From Siphonodentalium dalli (taxonomy: Eukaryota > Mollusca > Scaphopoda > Gadilida > Siphonodentaliidae): a stretch of 64,000 nt of DNA. How positions within the stretch are numbered: position 1 is the first letter of the stretch; every line of letters begins with the position of its first letter. Location: positions 230,952,961 through 231,016,960 of the forward strand of contig CP136066.1 of the NCBI GenBank assembly GCA_032622095.1. The letters run 5' to 3'. The translations under genes were made by a program, and so were the position numbers. Under the pieces are notes generated by a model, which saw only the letters and a list, made by a program, of their open reading frames with translations, was not told where the DNA came from and did not search any database. Of this stretch, positions 14,338 through 24,639 are shown piece after piece.

Positions 14338-16022
14338 TAACCACGTCCATTAGACTCATGGATGCATGATATACTGGAGAGGATTATGTATATGTTTGGT
14401 GGTAATCAGTAGCTAAACAAATTCTTAGAATAGTTATGAACCCCACATCTCTCACCCAAACGGCAGCAATTTGGCGTCTTTAAATCACACGATTATATTA
14501 CTCGTATCATAGAGAAGAATAATATATCAATTTGGTGGAAATATGCGCTAAAAATAGTTTATTAAATCAATTGTTGATGCCTCCCTGCAACGCTGACTCG
14601 AACAGCACCATGTCGCGGAGGTGATTGTGTATGCGTTTGTTGGAAATCGGCGACATAACTATTTCATCATTTTATTTTATTTTGCCGACTCCCACTTTTC
14701 TTCCCCTGACACTAACAGCGTCAATGTAGAAAAATTAAACCCGCACCATTATCTTCCTCGTAAAAAGTTACCCCTCTTAGAACGCCTTGGTACCATCTCG
14801 ATTGCACACCGTGAAGGTATATACAGAACGCATGCAGACAGACAGAAAGACAGACAACACGATTTGATTTCTCGTATAATTTTAGAAGAACGTGTCTGAA
14901 TTTGATGGTAGTTGGTACTAAAAATATTTGTTATCAGTTTTGGTGACCCTCCCGTCCCTATTTTGGACTCAAGCGGTGCCACTTTTGTCACCGTTAAACC
15001 ACACACTTAAACTCAGTAGAGATAAGAGATGCATATATATAAAATTGGTGAAAATTGGCGACTATATAAATTCGTATCAAATTCAAGGTCCCTATATCTC
15101 TCACCCAGAGGGCACCAAGTTGTGTGTCCCTCTCACCTCTAAACACGACTTACTAAAATTACCCCCACTTGTGACATCAATAAACCACACAATTACACTT
15201 ATTATATCATGGAGATGCTTATTTATAAGTTTGGTGCTAATCGGCGACTAAACAAATGTTTATCAAATTTGGTGCCCACCCCTCCCCTCCCCATCACTCA
15301 CCCAAACAGCACCAATATGGAGTCTTTAAATAACACGATTAGATTCCTCGTATCATGGATAATAACGTGTATCAATTTGGTGGAAATTGGCGCTAAAAAT
15401 ATTGTGTATCAATTTTGGTGTCCCTCTCCCGTTCAGTGCACTCCTGACTCGAATGAAGTCATATTTGACAGATTTAGGCAACACCATTAGACTCCTCATA
15501 CCATGGGGATGATTTTGTATAAGTGTGGTGGCAATCGACGACTAAACACATTATCATCAAATTTAGTGCCCACCCCACCCCCAATCTCTTATTCAAATGA
15601 CAACAATTTGGCATTGTTAAATCGCACAATTAGATTCCTTGTATCACGAAGAAGGATATACATCAATTTGGTGGAAATCGGCGCTAAAATTAGTTTGATC
15701 AATTTTGGTACCTCTCTCTCTCTCTCTCTCTCTTTCCGTGCATCCCTGGCTCGAACAACGCCACTTTAGCCATAGTAGATTCTTCATATCATGCGGATGA
15801 TTATATGTAAGTTTTGTGACAATCAGCGATAAAACAAATTCTGCCCCTCCCCATTTTCTGCCCCTGACAACAACGGCGTCACTTTAGAAAATTCTAACCC
15901 CCACCTTTATCTTTCTCGTAAAAAGTTACCCCTCGTAGACCCATTTGGTATCATCTAGATAGTCCCTGTGAATTTCTATAGAACATAGACAGACAGACAT
16001 TCGCAAATATAGATATAGATAT
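14338..16022. repeat. Repeat family X, copy 1 (dimeric, units about 145 bp)
   Basis: Two related phrases alternate. One reads CACACGATTAGATTCCTCGT, then TATCAATTTGGTGGAAATCGGCGCTAAA. The other reads CACACCATTAGACTCCTCAT, then AAGTTTGGTGGCAATCGGCGACTAAAC. Each is about 145 bp, with a repeat period of about 290 bp. The block ends in a CAGACAGACATTCG tail and an AT-rich run, which resembles the 3' end of a retroposed sequence; that reading is an inference. A (CT)n microsatellite lies at about 15711-15734. The left edge abuts satellite 1 abruptly. ORFs inside repeat with the unit and are not genes. Confidence 0.85.
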
Positions 16023-18332
16023 ATTGCTATCTGATCAATTGCTACTGCTATCAAAAAGGTTAAAGATGGTGTGTCTCTTTCCCAAATGTCCTGTTTACAT
16101 GTAACTCCAAATAATTATTTTAGTGCCTATGTCGTGTACCAGTATACCTTGCAACTACATGTAACTTGCCTAACATACCATATATGGAGAGGGAATTTAT
16201 TTACAAGCGTTTTTAATCAAATGTTGACTCAACTCTTGACAGTAAGTTTTAACCCATGCAGTTTATACATTTATGTATTACACGTGTTTCTATACTTTAT
16301 TTTTAGTTAGTTTATCTTGAATAAACTTATAGGGTTTAACAATCCTTAATGTGTTATTGTACTAAAACATTGGATGAGGTTCATTTGCTTATGGTAGTAC
16401 AGTACATTTGGAAGTTTGTGATAATTAGTTGTTTCAAGTGATTATGTCCCATGCTGTATCAACCCATTGATAACAATAACCCTGCATCCCATCAAAATCT
16501 ACTTCATTGCCATCCTCATCATTGCGCTCTGTTATCCACAGCCATGTGTTCCTTTGTGTGTCCTACCCATATGTATCTTGATGTTCACCATCCAGGTGTA
16601 CCTTGGTGTTTTCCTACCCGGGTGTACATTGGTGTTTCCTTACCTGGGTGTACCTTGAGGTTTTCTTACCCAGGTGTATCTCCCAGTGTTTCCACCCATG
16701 TATTCCGTGGTGTTTTCGACCCAAGTGTTTCCCGAGTATTTCTACCAGGGTATATCCCGGGTGTTATTAATGAGGCTTAACTCGATGATTTTACCCTGGT
16801 TTACCCTAGCCCAAGTCTTCTCGTACTAAAACTAGCTAAGATCTTGGGATGGCGAGATGCTGGATTTTAGTACGAGCTCGCCCCCATAGGCTTTCTATAA
16901 CACGAGTTACGCCCAGGGTTTGTGGCGTAATTTGTGGTCTATTTTACTCGATTTATCTAACAAATCAATACATGATGCTATATACATCGGAAAGAGTGAC
17001 ATCTTATGGTCATAATGGTGTATAATAATCTAACTTTCATGTTAAATTACATATAGAATATTCCGGTTGATTGCCACTAACATCGCTTTATTTATATCTT
17101 TGTTTACCGAAGTGTTCCAAATAGCTTTGGCATGGTCCGGAGTTTGTTTTGGCCGAGATGAATTTCGATACAAACAAGATGGCAACCCCCCTATTTATTC
17201 TAATGCTCGTTGTGCTTACACTGTTTTAAACTGTGAGAGGGTTGTAATTTCCGTAATTTATTTAATGTATTACATTTATATCTTCAATGTTTACTTAATC
17301 TATTTATTTATTGACACACAAAATTGCGATTACAATGGAGAATTGTGCGTGGTTAGTCGAAAATCTACGGAATATTTTCACCGGAAAATGCCGAACACAG
17401 TTCGCGAGGTCAACTGAGTTTGCATACTTTTAAAAATATGTCAACACTGCGGTAAATGTCTCTTTTCACATTAAATTACTGCTTTCAATTCACAACTGAT
17501 GTGGGTTTCAGATAAAATATCATGTCTTCTGCAGAAATAATCCGTTTATTGTCGTAATTATGATATGTTATTACATATAATTGTGGTTTTATTTGAGCGG
17601 GTCACTAACGCTTAACTCGTGTTATAGAAAGCCTATGGAGGCGTGCTCTGACTTAATCCAGCATCTCGCCATCCCAATATCTTAGCTGGTTTTAGTACGC
17701 GAAGACTTGGACTAGGTTTACCCAAGTATTTTACCTAGGTGTAACCCTTGTGACACCAACCTGGTAAACCCTGGTGCTCCAACACCACGGTGGTGCACCT
17801 GGGATACATCTGGATGAAAATACTGAGGTACACCAGGGTATAATCATCGAGTGGTACCCGCTTAAAACACCCTGGTAAAAACCAGGGCAAAATCCATCAA
17901 AAAATACCAAGGTATACCGAGGTAGAAACACTGGGAGATGCACCTGGGTAAGAAAACACCAAGGTACACACAGGTAAGGAAACACCTTGGTACACCGGGA
18001 GTAAACAAAATACCAAGGTACACCTGGGTGGGAAACATCACGATACACCTTGGTAGGGAACACCTGGGTATCAAACACCTGGAAATACCCAGGTAGGAAA
18101 CACACAGGTAGGAAACACGCGGGTACGTCTGGGTGTGGTCATGTGGGTAATTACATCCAGGTTTGTCCAAACCAGGGTTTTTGTCTCGTTTCAGCTGAGT
18201 TAATCCTGGTAAAACTGGGGTTTCAGGGGGTCTTGATGGTTGGTTGATGTCTTGGTAGATAGACACCCTGTTTTTGGCCCAAAGAACCCTGGTGAAACCT
18301 GGGTCGATTTACCAGAGTTGATTTTTATACGG
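16023..18332. mobile_element. Module Y, copy 1: palindromic minisatellite element
   Basis: A shared leader starts TATCTGATCAATTGCTACT and includes GATGGTGTGTCTCTTTCCC and ATCAAAATCTACTTCATTGCC. It runs into a minisatellite of GTGTACCTTGGTGTTTCCTA and ACCCAGGT units at about 16588-16800. On the right (17724-18135) the same unit appears reverse-complemented, ending in GGTCTTGATGGTTGG and CTTGGTAGATAG. The whole layout recurs at 40540-42205, so it behaves as a mobile or duplicated module. The palindromic core is split here by the element at 16807-17714. ORFs across the repeats are artefacts. Confidence 0.8.
16807..17714. mobile_element. Non-autonomous TIR transposon, Mutator-like, 908 bp
   Basis: GGTTTACCC is present immediately left (16798-16806) and right (17715-17723), a perfect 9-bp direct duplication. 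Between them lie inverted ends of about 110 bp (16807-16914 and 17608-17714), both beginning TAG(C/T)CCAAGTCTTC and sharing GGGATGGCGAGATGCTGGAT and TAGGCTTTCTATAACACGAG. Long TIRs plus a 9-bp target duplication are characteristic of Mutator-like elements. No transposase is visible. A 116-codon ORF (17067-17417, plus) in the core has a hydrophobic stretch and no family I recognise. The insertion separates the two arms of module Y. The same 9 bases are close to the Y minisatellite unit, so chance must be considered, but the TIR boundaries fit exactly. Confidence 0.8.
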
Positions 18333-18693
18333 GTGCTGTTTGTCCTGTATATCAGTGACCTACCTGAATGTGTAAAATCTGAAGTGATACTGTTTGCAGA
18401 CGATACTAAAATGTATAAGGAGATAACAGATGAAAATTATATGGATATGGAAAGCGATCTTGATGAACTCCGAATGTGGTCCAGATAAATGTGTTGTCGT
18501 GAATGTTGGGAAAGAGTATCAGCCAAATTACAACTTGAAAGACAAGAATGGGAGTGAAAGTCAATTAAAACAAGTGGGAAAAGAAAAGGACATAGGAGTG
18601 ACCACATACAGAAAGCTATCATTTGAAGACCACATAAGTGAAAAAATACAGAAAGCCAACAGTGTTCTTGGAGTCATCAGAATATCGTTCGCC
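18333..18693 (+). pseudogene. Non-LTR (LINE) reverse transcriptase fragment
   Basis: Translation from 18333 gives VLFVLYISDLPE, then the catalytic FADD box at 18393-18404 followed by TKMY, and then a helical stretch with DLDELRMWS. This is the motif B-to-C part of a Jockey/CR1/L2-like reverse transcriptase. A stop ends this frame at 18486-18488. The match continues in another frame with DKCVVVNVGK and later HISEKIQKANSVLGVIR and YLDHTTMAKLYKGLVR. About eight residues normally between the two halves are missing, consistent with a small frameshifting deletion. There is no 5' part, endonuclease or promoter. The fragment abuts module Y on the left and becomes the seed of the tandem array on the right. 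It is dead as a gene. Confidence 0.88.
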
Positions 18694-19406
18694 TACTTAG
18701 ACCACACCACAATGGCAAAACTCTATAAAGGACTGGTAAGACCACTACTTAGACCACACCACAATGGCAAAACTCTATAAAGGACTGGTAAGACCACTAC
18801 TTAGACCACACCACAATGGCAAAACTCTATAAAGGACTGGTAAGACCACTACTTAGACCACACCACAATGGCAAAACTCTATAAAGGACTGGTAAGACCA
18901 CTACTTAGACCACACCACAATGGCAAAACTCTATAAAGGACTGGTAAGACCACTACTTAGACCACACCACAATGGCAAAACTCTATAAAGGACTGGTAAG
19001 ACCACTACTTAGACCACACCACAATGGCAAAACTCTATAAAGGACTGGTAAGACCACACCACAATGGCAAAACTCTATAAAGGACTGGTAAGACCACTAC
19101 TTAGACCACACCACAATGGCAAAACTCTATAAAGGACTGGTAAGACCACTACTTAGACCACACCACAATGGCAAAACTCAATAAAGGACTGGTAAGACCA
19201 CTACTTAGACCACACCACAATGGCAAAACTCTATAAAGGACTGGTAAGACCACTACTTAGACCACACCACAATGGCAAAACTCTATAAAGGACTGGTAAG
19301 ACCACTACTTAGACCACACCACAATGGCAAAACTCTATAAAGGACTGGTAAGACCACTACTTAGACCACACCACAATGGCAAAACTCTATAAAGGACTGG
19401 TAAGAC
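18694..19406 (+). repeat. 52-bp tandem array grown from RT coding sequence (14 copies)
   Basis: The first unit is the RT codons for YLDHTTMAKLYKGLVRP. The same 52 bp then repeats head to tail: CTCTATAAAGG occurs at 18721 and at 52-bp steps to 19385. Units are almost identical. One is shortened to 40 bp (19033 to 19073), and one has CTCAATAAA at 19177. Because 52 is not a multiple of three, each unit shifts the reading frame, so expansion could not preserve a protein. The low divergence suggests recent or ongoing expansion or gene conversion. Confidence 0.93.
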
Positions 19407-20493
19407 ACCTAAACTTAGCTTCTCTTCACAAGTCGACATTAGTAGAGGTGGCCCAAATCGAGAAAGGTTACCTAGCATCAAAACCCGGTTTGGAGGTAAG
19501 GAAGTCGATTTCTGAACTAGGTAAAAGACATCAAGTCCCATTGCTACTTGTGAACAACACTAATAAAACCGTTTATCTACGGCGCGGCAGTGTAGTTGGA
19601 AAATCAGTCACGTATGGACGAAGACGCAATCGGGCTGGGAAAGGTTATTATCAAATAACATTACAGCAAGAGCCTAAATCATTTATGATGGTACACAAAC
19701 ACGTGAAACAGGCAAAACGCCAACAAGCAGCGAAATTTAACAAAAAGGCCACAGACACCAAATTCGAGATTGGCGAGGCCGTCTATGTGAAGAATCATTT
19801 ACGAAAAAGCAAACTTGAAAGCAAATGGAAACCCTACTTCCGCATAACCACGCAAATAACGCCCGTTACTTTCGAGTTAAGGAATCAATTAACTGGGAAA
19901 GTCACAAATCCCACGCTGAACACATGCGCAAGTCCAACCTTGAATGGGAAATCCCCAAAATTGACAACAACAAGCGTGCTCAAACGTATGTTGTTCCCCC
20001 CGAAGACGAAGATAGCGACGTTCCTGCCCCTAACCCTGTGGGTGGGTGTTCTGGCGATGAAACAGAACCATTACCAGATGATGTAATCGCTCGATATCGG
20101 AGACAATGTTCGGACTCCGATGACGAAGATGTCCCTTTAAGCGAGCTTAAGATGCGCTTACAGCGTAGGAAAACGCGACTCGCGCGCTCAGAGCCGCTAC
20201 AAAACCCTGACTCGTCCATGGACGAGAGACCAGAGCCGAGTGCCAAGGCACGACGCGCTCCAGCGCCTCGTCGACGCGGGCGCAAAGTAACAAAGATGTT
20301 TACGAGTGATGACAGCTCAGAGGATGAGTTAATGGAAGTGGCCGCCATTGAACAAAACCCTCGTGAATGTAGGCCCGTACCGGCCCCTCGCAAGTGTAAG
20401 CAGCTCATGAATGGAGCGAGCAGCAACTTAATAGATAAACCGTTGTTTCATGCCCTGCTATCAGCGATAATAATAGAGTGCTCGAAACAGTGA
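19407..20493 (+). pseudogene. Ty3/gypsy pol relic, internally deleted and frameshifted
   Basis: The first frame (to 20086) carries a segment resembling the protease-to-RT linker of gypsy elements (VPLLLVNNTNKTVYLRRGS). Soon after comes the integrase C-terminal region (FMMVHKHVKQAKRQQAAKFN, then FEIGEAVYVKN and LESKWKPYF). Reverse transcriptase, RNase H and the integrase catalytic core are absent, so a large internal deletion near 19620-19660 joins the two parts. Between about 19890 and 19920 the homologous reading passes to the next frame, which runs to a TGA at 20491. It continues with HAEHMRKSNLEWEIP and an acidic, Ser/Asp-rich and Arg/Pro-rich tail (SDSDDEDVPLSE, APAPRRRGRK). The ATG at 19376 belongs to the 52-bp array and its fusion with this frame is accidental. 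The 148-codon minus ORF at 19980-20426 is a shadow. Confidence 0.82.
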
Positions 20494-21151
20494 CCTGGGG
20501 TCCATTACAGAAGAAATGCGACCCTACCCTTAACTGGCTTATTGGCAAACCTAACCTGGCTTCGTAAATGTTGAAAATAGTTAGCCCGACGCCCCAGACC
20601 GAATCGCGAATAAATAGTCATGTTCGGATCAATGACAGGTCGCGCGCCCCATGAAACCCGGCACGTGCGCATGGCGATTTAATAAATAAAGCTTTGGACT
20701 TTACAATCACGCGCCGAGAGATAACGAGCACCGCGCCGACGTGCACACCGCCACCCTTAGGGTTACTACGTTAAGCGAATCCCGCACAAATCAAGCGCGA
20801 TCGAAAATTTGCTCACGACTGACTTAGTGAACGAAAAAGTATTACCCCAATGAATGGTAGAGATGGCCAGGGTGGTATTTTGCCCTAATAACGTAGTTAC
20901 AGTAGTAATTTTCATTATGTTGACCCACCGATTCTGGTGGAAATTTGTTAAACATCAGTTGCCAAGGTTAGCCATTATGTATAATAAGCAGTTAGACCAG
21001 CGACCTGAGGATATCCCGAATGCCGTGTTCAAAGGACCCATCGACGAAGCAATGGAGACGGATGCAACAAAGCCGTCTGCGCTATTCCGGGACAACACTC
21101 AGGAACGCCTACATGTATATCCAATTATAGCCGTCAGAGGCTGACCACATC
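20494..21151 (+). other. Probable 3' part of the gypsy relic
   Basis: This lies between the pol tail and the candidate LTR. A 96-codon frame (20854-21144) starts with a hydrophobic segment (VVTVVIFIML) followed by basic and polar sequence. It may be a remnant of a third ORF or simply untranslated sequence, and I do not recognise it. The base composition is richer in G and C than in the satellite blocks on either side. Confidence 0.35.
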
Positions 21152-21603
21152 TGTGGCGGATTTGGATTAGTATTAATTATGTATCGTATATTAATGTATT
21201 CCGAATTTCCTCCATAATTATTGTTGCGCGGATATCAGAATCATTTGCATGTATATAGACATTTATGCATTTCATATATTTCAAATATTAATCGTTGCAT
21301 AACGATGTCCAGGGTATTATAGTTGTATAATCATCAGAATGATTATAGCAAGCGTTGAATAGGGACTATAAATCCCGACATTCAGTCCTACGTTTTGATA
21401 ATTGAAATCAATCACCCCGACTTATCTTGTGTTTAACTGTTCGTCAACCAATCCATCTATATAATTAGTTGAAATTCCATTTTCGTATTGGGCCGATCTG
21501 ACGACCCTCAAGCGATACCGATAAATTGGAAAAGTAACCATTGTGTATACTGACTGTGTCATTTGTTCTCAAACCTCACACAAATATCCGTTTGAGTATT
21601 ACA
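21152..21603 (+). mobile_element. Candidate gypsy LTR, about 452 bp
   Basis: The segment starts TGTGGCGG and ends TATTACA, giving the TG...CA ends expected of an LTR. It is of plausible size and lies just downstream of a gypsy pol tail. It contains a TATAAAT at 21367-21373. The 10-mer AGGCTGACCA occurs just before it (21137-21146) and overlapping its right edge (21603-21612). No clear polypurine tract precedes it, and a second LTR copy is not visible in the window, so the call rests on position and termini only. Confidence 0.4.
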
Positions 21604-22640
21604 GGCTGACCATGGCGGTGGAACAAGGGTCGACCAGTTGTCAGAACCTACCCCATACTCGGACATTGAGGACGAAAATACCTCGACATCCGATGATGAC
21701 GAAAATGACGACGCCATGAAATTTCAATCATAGTTTTACACCGAAAGAGTCACAGCCAGTAGGTCGGAGTTGTCTGAGAGACGCCCAGACCACCCGATCT
21801 ACACGGAGACGGCCGACATCGAACCAGCTATCCATCGCCGAGGCCGCTGTTGCGAAACACTTCGACGAATCATCGACCTGCTGCGCAGCGACGAATTGGA
21901 CTTGCGATTTCAAGATCAACTTTAAATCGAAAAAGTGAAGGAGTAATGTGCCAAGACAACCACAGGGACATAACTTTCAACCCGGGAAGAATACAAGCAA
22001 TCTCTTAGTCGCGGGAGCCGCTAGTTTACCACACATATTAGCGGCCCTGCTGACCACATCAACATTGCGAAATACCGGACATCAAAACGAATGATCTGGT
22101 GATTCCAGGCCGATACATACATAGTAAGACAGCTGTGGAGTAAACAGAAACGGTCTTGAGGATTAAGCAAGGCCAGATGTATCGCCTAGAAAAGCTACTG
22201 AAACCAGGAGAGTTAATAGGACCCATGGGGAGATGACGATAACTCAATTACCCTAAGTACGTCTGGAACCGATGCGCCGTGAAGATGCACATGGCCTTCA
22301 TTAGCGGCCGCTCTGGTATTTAGTAAGAAGGGAGCCAACACCCAGGGCCAGTTCTAAGCAGTTCTAACCAGCTACCCGATAGTAACAACGAATCCTCGGA
22401 CGCCAGAAAAGCAGCTAAAAGGATGGATGAAGAGACAAGGAAAACACTATGATCTTGTGATCCTAACAACATCTCACGGATGCGCCGGCGGAAGAAGAAG
22501 ATGAGACGACAGGAAGATAAACTCAACCGGAACTCAACCGAGTAGAAGACAAGCAGATACACCCAACCTATGAAGACGGAAGAAGATCCCAACCCAAGCA
22601 GACGATAGGAAGAGAAACCCAGATGCCGATGATTGAACAT
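21596..22640 (+). pseudogene. Gag-like debris downstream of the candidate LTR
   Basis: One frame is open from 21596 to a TAA at 21923-21925 apart from a single TAG at 21731-21733. Before the TAG it is strongly acidic (SDIEDENTSTSDDDENDD); after it, it is Arg-rich with IIDLLRSDELDLRF. Purine-rich sequence from about 22370 encodes an interrupted charged stretch, including RMRRRKKKMRRQEDKLNRN. The acidic and basic blocks are compatible with a retroelement gag or linker, but no CCHC knuckle is seen. If the preceding segment is a 5' LTR, this would be the start of a second copy. A 106-codon minus ORF (22320-22640) is a shadow. Confidence 0.3.
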
Positions 22641-23354
22641 TATTGACTTTGTTGTATATAAATAATCAAACCGTTCTGATAGCCTTAAGAGTTATATGTA
22701 CCCGTATTGGCACAGAGGATGCCCATAGAGAAATAGAAAACAGCTGAAATCATAAAAAATATTCCCCCGTTATGGCTTCCAGAATGCAACAGAATTCAAA
22801 CTAAAAATGTATTTTTAATGGAAGGGGAATAAATCTATCTTTAAAATATAGTTATTCCCCTCCATTGAAAATAATACACTTTGGGCAACAAAACCAGATG
22901 AAACCTAAGCACAAAAACACGTCGGTAACTCACCAAAATAACATGTTTACAGTTTATTACACCGGATAAGTTGATAATACAATGAGAGATTCCTATTTCA
23001 AATGATGTGTAATATGACATATATTTTAGATACCGGTATGTAATTTGGAGGTTCGAAAGGCATGGGCCTTTAATGTTGATGCTTCTTTCCAGTACAGATT
23101 GCCAGTTCGGTCAGATTGTATCTCTTACATGTAGTTTATTTCAGTCATGCAGTCATCGTGTTTTCAAATTTCCATTATAAACGATAAACTGATACTGTCT
23201 TCTTGCTATTGATAACCGACATCTGGGACAATTTGGGAAATAGAATGTGATGTATAATTGTACTATATGTGATTACTAGCGAAAGTATTTTTCATTCCTC
23301 GTGTGGTTTTTGTGGGGGGTGCAAATTTTGATTCATTTCTGGTTAAATACGCGC
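22641..23354. other. AT-rich stretch without a gene
   Basis: No coding frame or known repeat is apparent. A hairpin lies at 22808-22878: GGAAGGGGAATAA pairs with TTATTCCCCTCC, extended by AT-rich flanks, with a loop of about 20 bases. The rest shows no structure I can support. Confidence 0.6.
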
Positions 23355-23465
23355 AGAATAGAAAACCTTCGGAATAGCGAACATTCGGAATAGCGAACCT
23401 TCGGAATAATGAACCTTCGGAATAGCGAACCTTCGGAATAATGAACCCTCGGAATAGAGAACCCT
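23355..23465. repeat. 16-bp minisatellite
   Basis: About seven units of CGGAATAGCGAACCTT, some with CGGAATAATGAACCTT, run head to tail. The 78- and 80-codon minus-strand ORFs over it are produced by the repeat. Confidence 0.9.
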
Positions 23466-24639
23466 GCCAGTGGTTTCCTATGCCGAAATGCCTGCACAAA
23501 TACCAGACAAACGTGTATACATATACTGGCTATACATAACATGTTGCTATAATAACCAGGATGTTGTATTGGCATTTATATTATCTTTATTGCCTCCTCT
23601 TTAAGGAGAGATGATGTGTTATATAATACAACTAGCAGGGTTACCCGGCGTTGCCCAGGTTAAAGTGATGTGAAACCCTCTGCAAGCTGTGTATATTTGT
23701 TGGGAATAGAGAACACTCTTGCTCAAAGTGTTACACGTATTCTCATAAATTGTATATTCAAATAGCATAAAAAACACGATTCTTACAGTCATGGAATATA
23801 AGTAGTGGCTCACCTTGTCGATTGTCATTTTGTTTATCGCGATTAATCCGTTCCACTAATAATGATGAAGCATTTATTTATTTACAACTGCGTATACTTT
23901 AGACGTTATAATATGATACATGAACTTCATAAACACATTAGTTCGCAAAAATAAAAGACGACAATTGGGTTTTACATATAGAGATGTATCAATCAGTCTA
24001 GTGGGTTGGACTAAGATCTTGAGGACACCTGGCTATCATATATCCATGCAGATACAGATGTTTTAAAGAAATTTCCAGGTGCTCCTTTGTTCATGATGCT
24101 ATATATTGGCTGAATATTCTCAGTTTAAAAGAAATTTTGCTGCGCATGTATATCAACTACCTGTACAGGACACAGAGCGAGATTTTGAGTTGTGTATGTC
24201 AGTCGATGAGTCTGTTCTAAAAAATTCCGCTGTATCGTGCAGATAAACTGTTCCCTTGTCAGACGTCAGTATTGGAGGATCCTGAAAAGTCATGTGCTAC
24301 TAACTGCGTTTTCTTTTATATCAGAAGAAAATATATTTGACTGCACACTGTGACCACTATTGAACAGGCCTTCGATACATTTCCATATCTCTTGACAAAT
24401 TGTAATTTTTTTGTGTAAACTGTATTGAATGGAACCGACTCAATGGTGTTATAATATATATGCAATCCTCTGACGGTTCGAGGTCTCTCAGTTTGCAAGT
24501 ATATGTGTATCTCTTCTTCTATGTATATCTTTATACTAGCTCATTTTGTGAATGCCCTGATTGCCATCCCCATATAAATATGACAGTTGAGAAGATATAA
24601 TTGTTCAAGTAACTTAATTGGGTCACCATTTGTCGAGAT
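23466..24639. other. Unannotated AT-rich stretch
   Basis: I see no gene. Near 23633 the phrase CTAGCAGGGTTACCCGGCGT followed by TGCCCAGG resembles a motif often seen near the ends of dispersed elements; I cannot assign it. Small ORFs here have no recognisable content. Confidence 0.5.

Noticed and set aside
17067-17417. 116-codon ORF as a transposase in the Mutator-like element
   Set aside because: Too short, hydrophobic, and with no MULE or zinc-finger motif.
18694-19406. CRISPR-like regular repeats
   Set aside because: The 52-bp units abut directly and derive from RT codons. There are no spacers and no cas genes.
19980-20426. 148-codon minus-strand ORF
   Set aside because: It lies antisense to the gypsy tail, whose plus frame carries the recognisable integrase end. 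The composition is explained by the complement of Arg/Ser/Asp codons.
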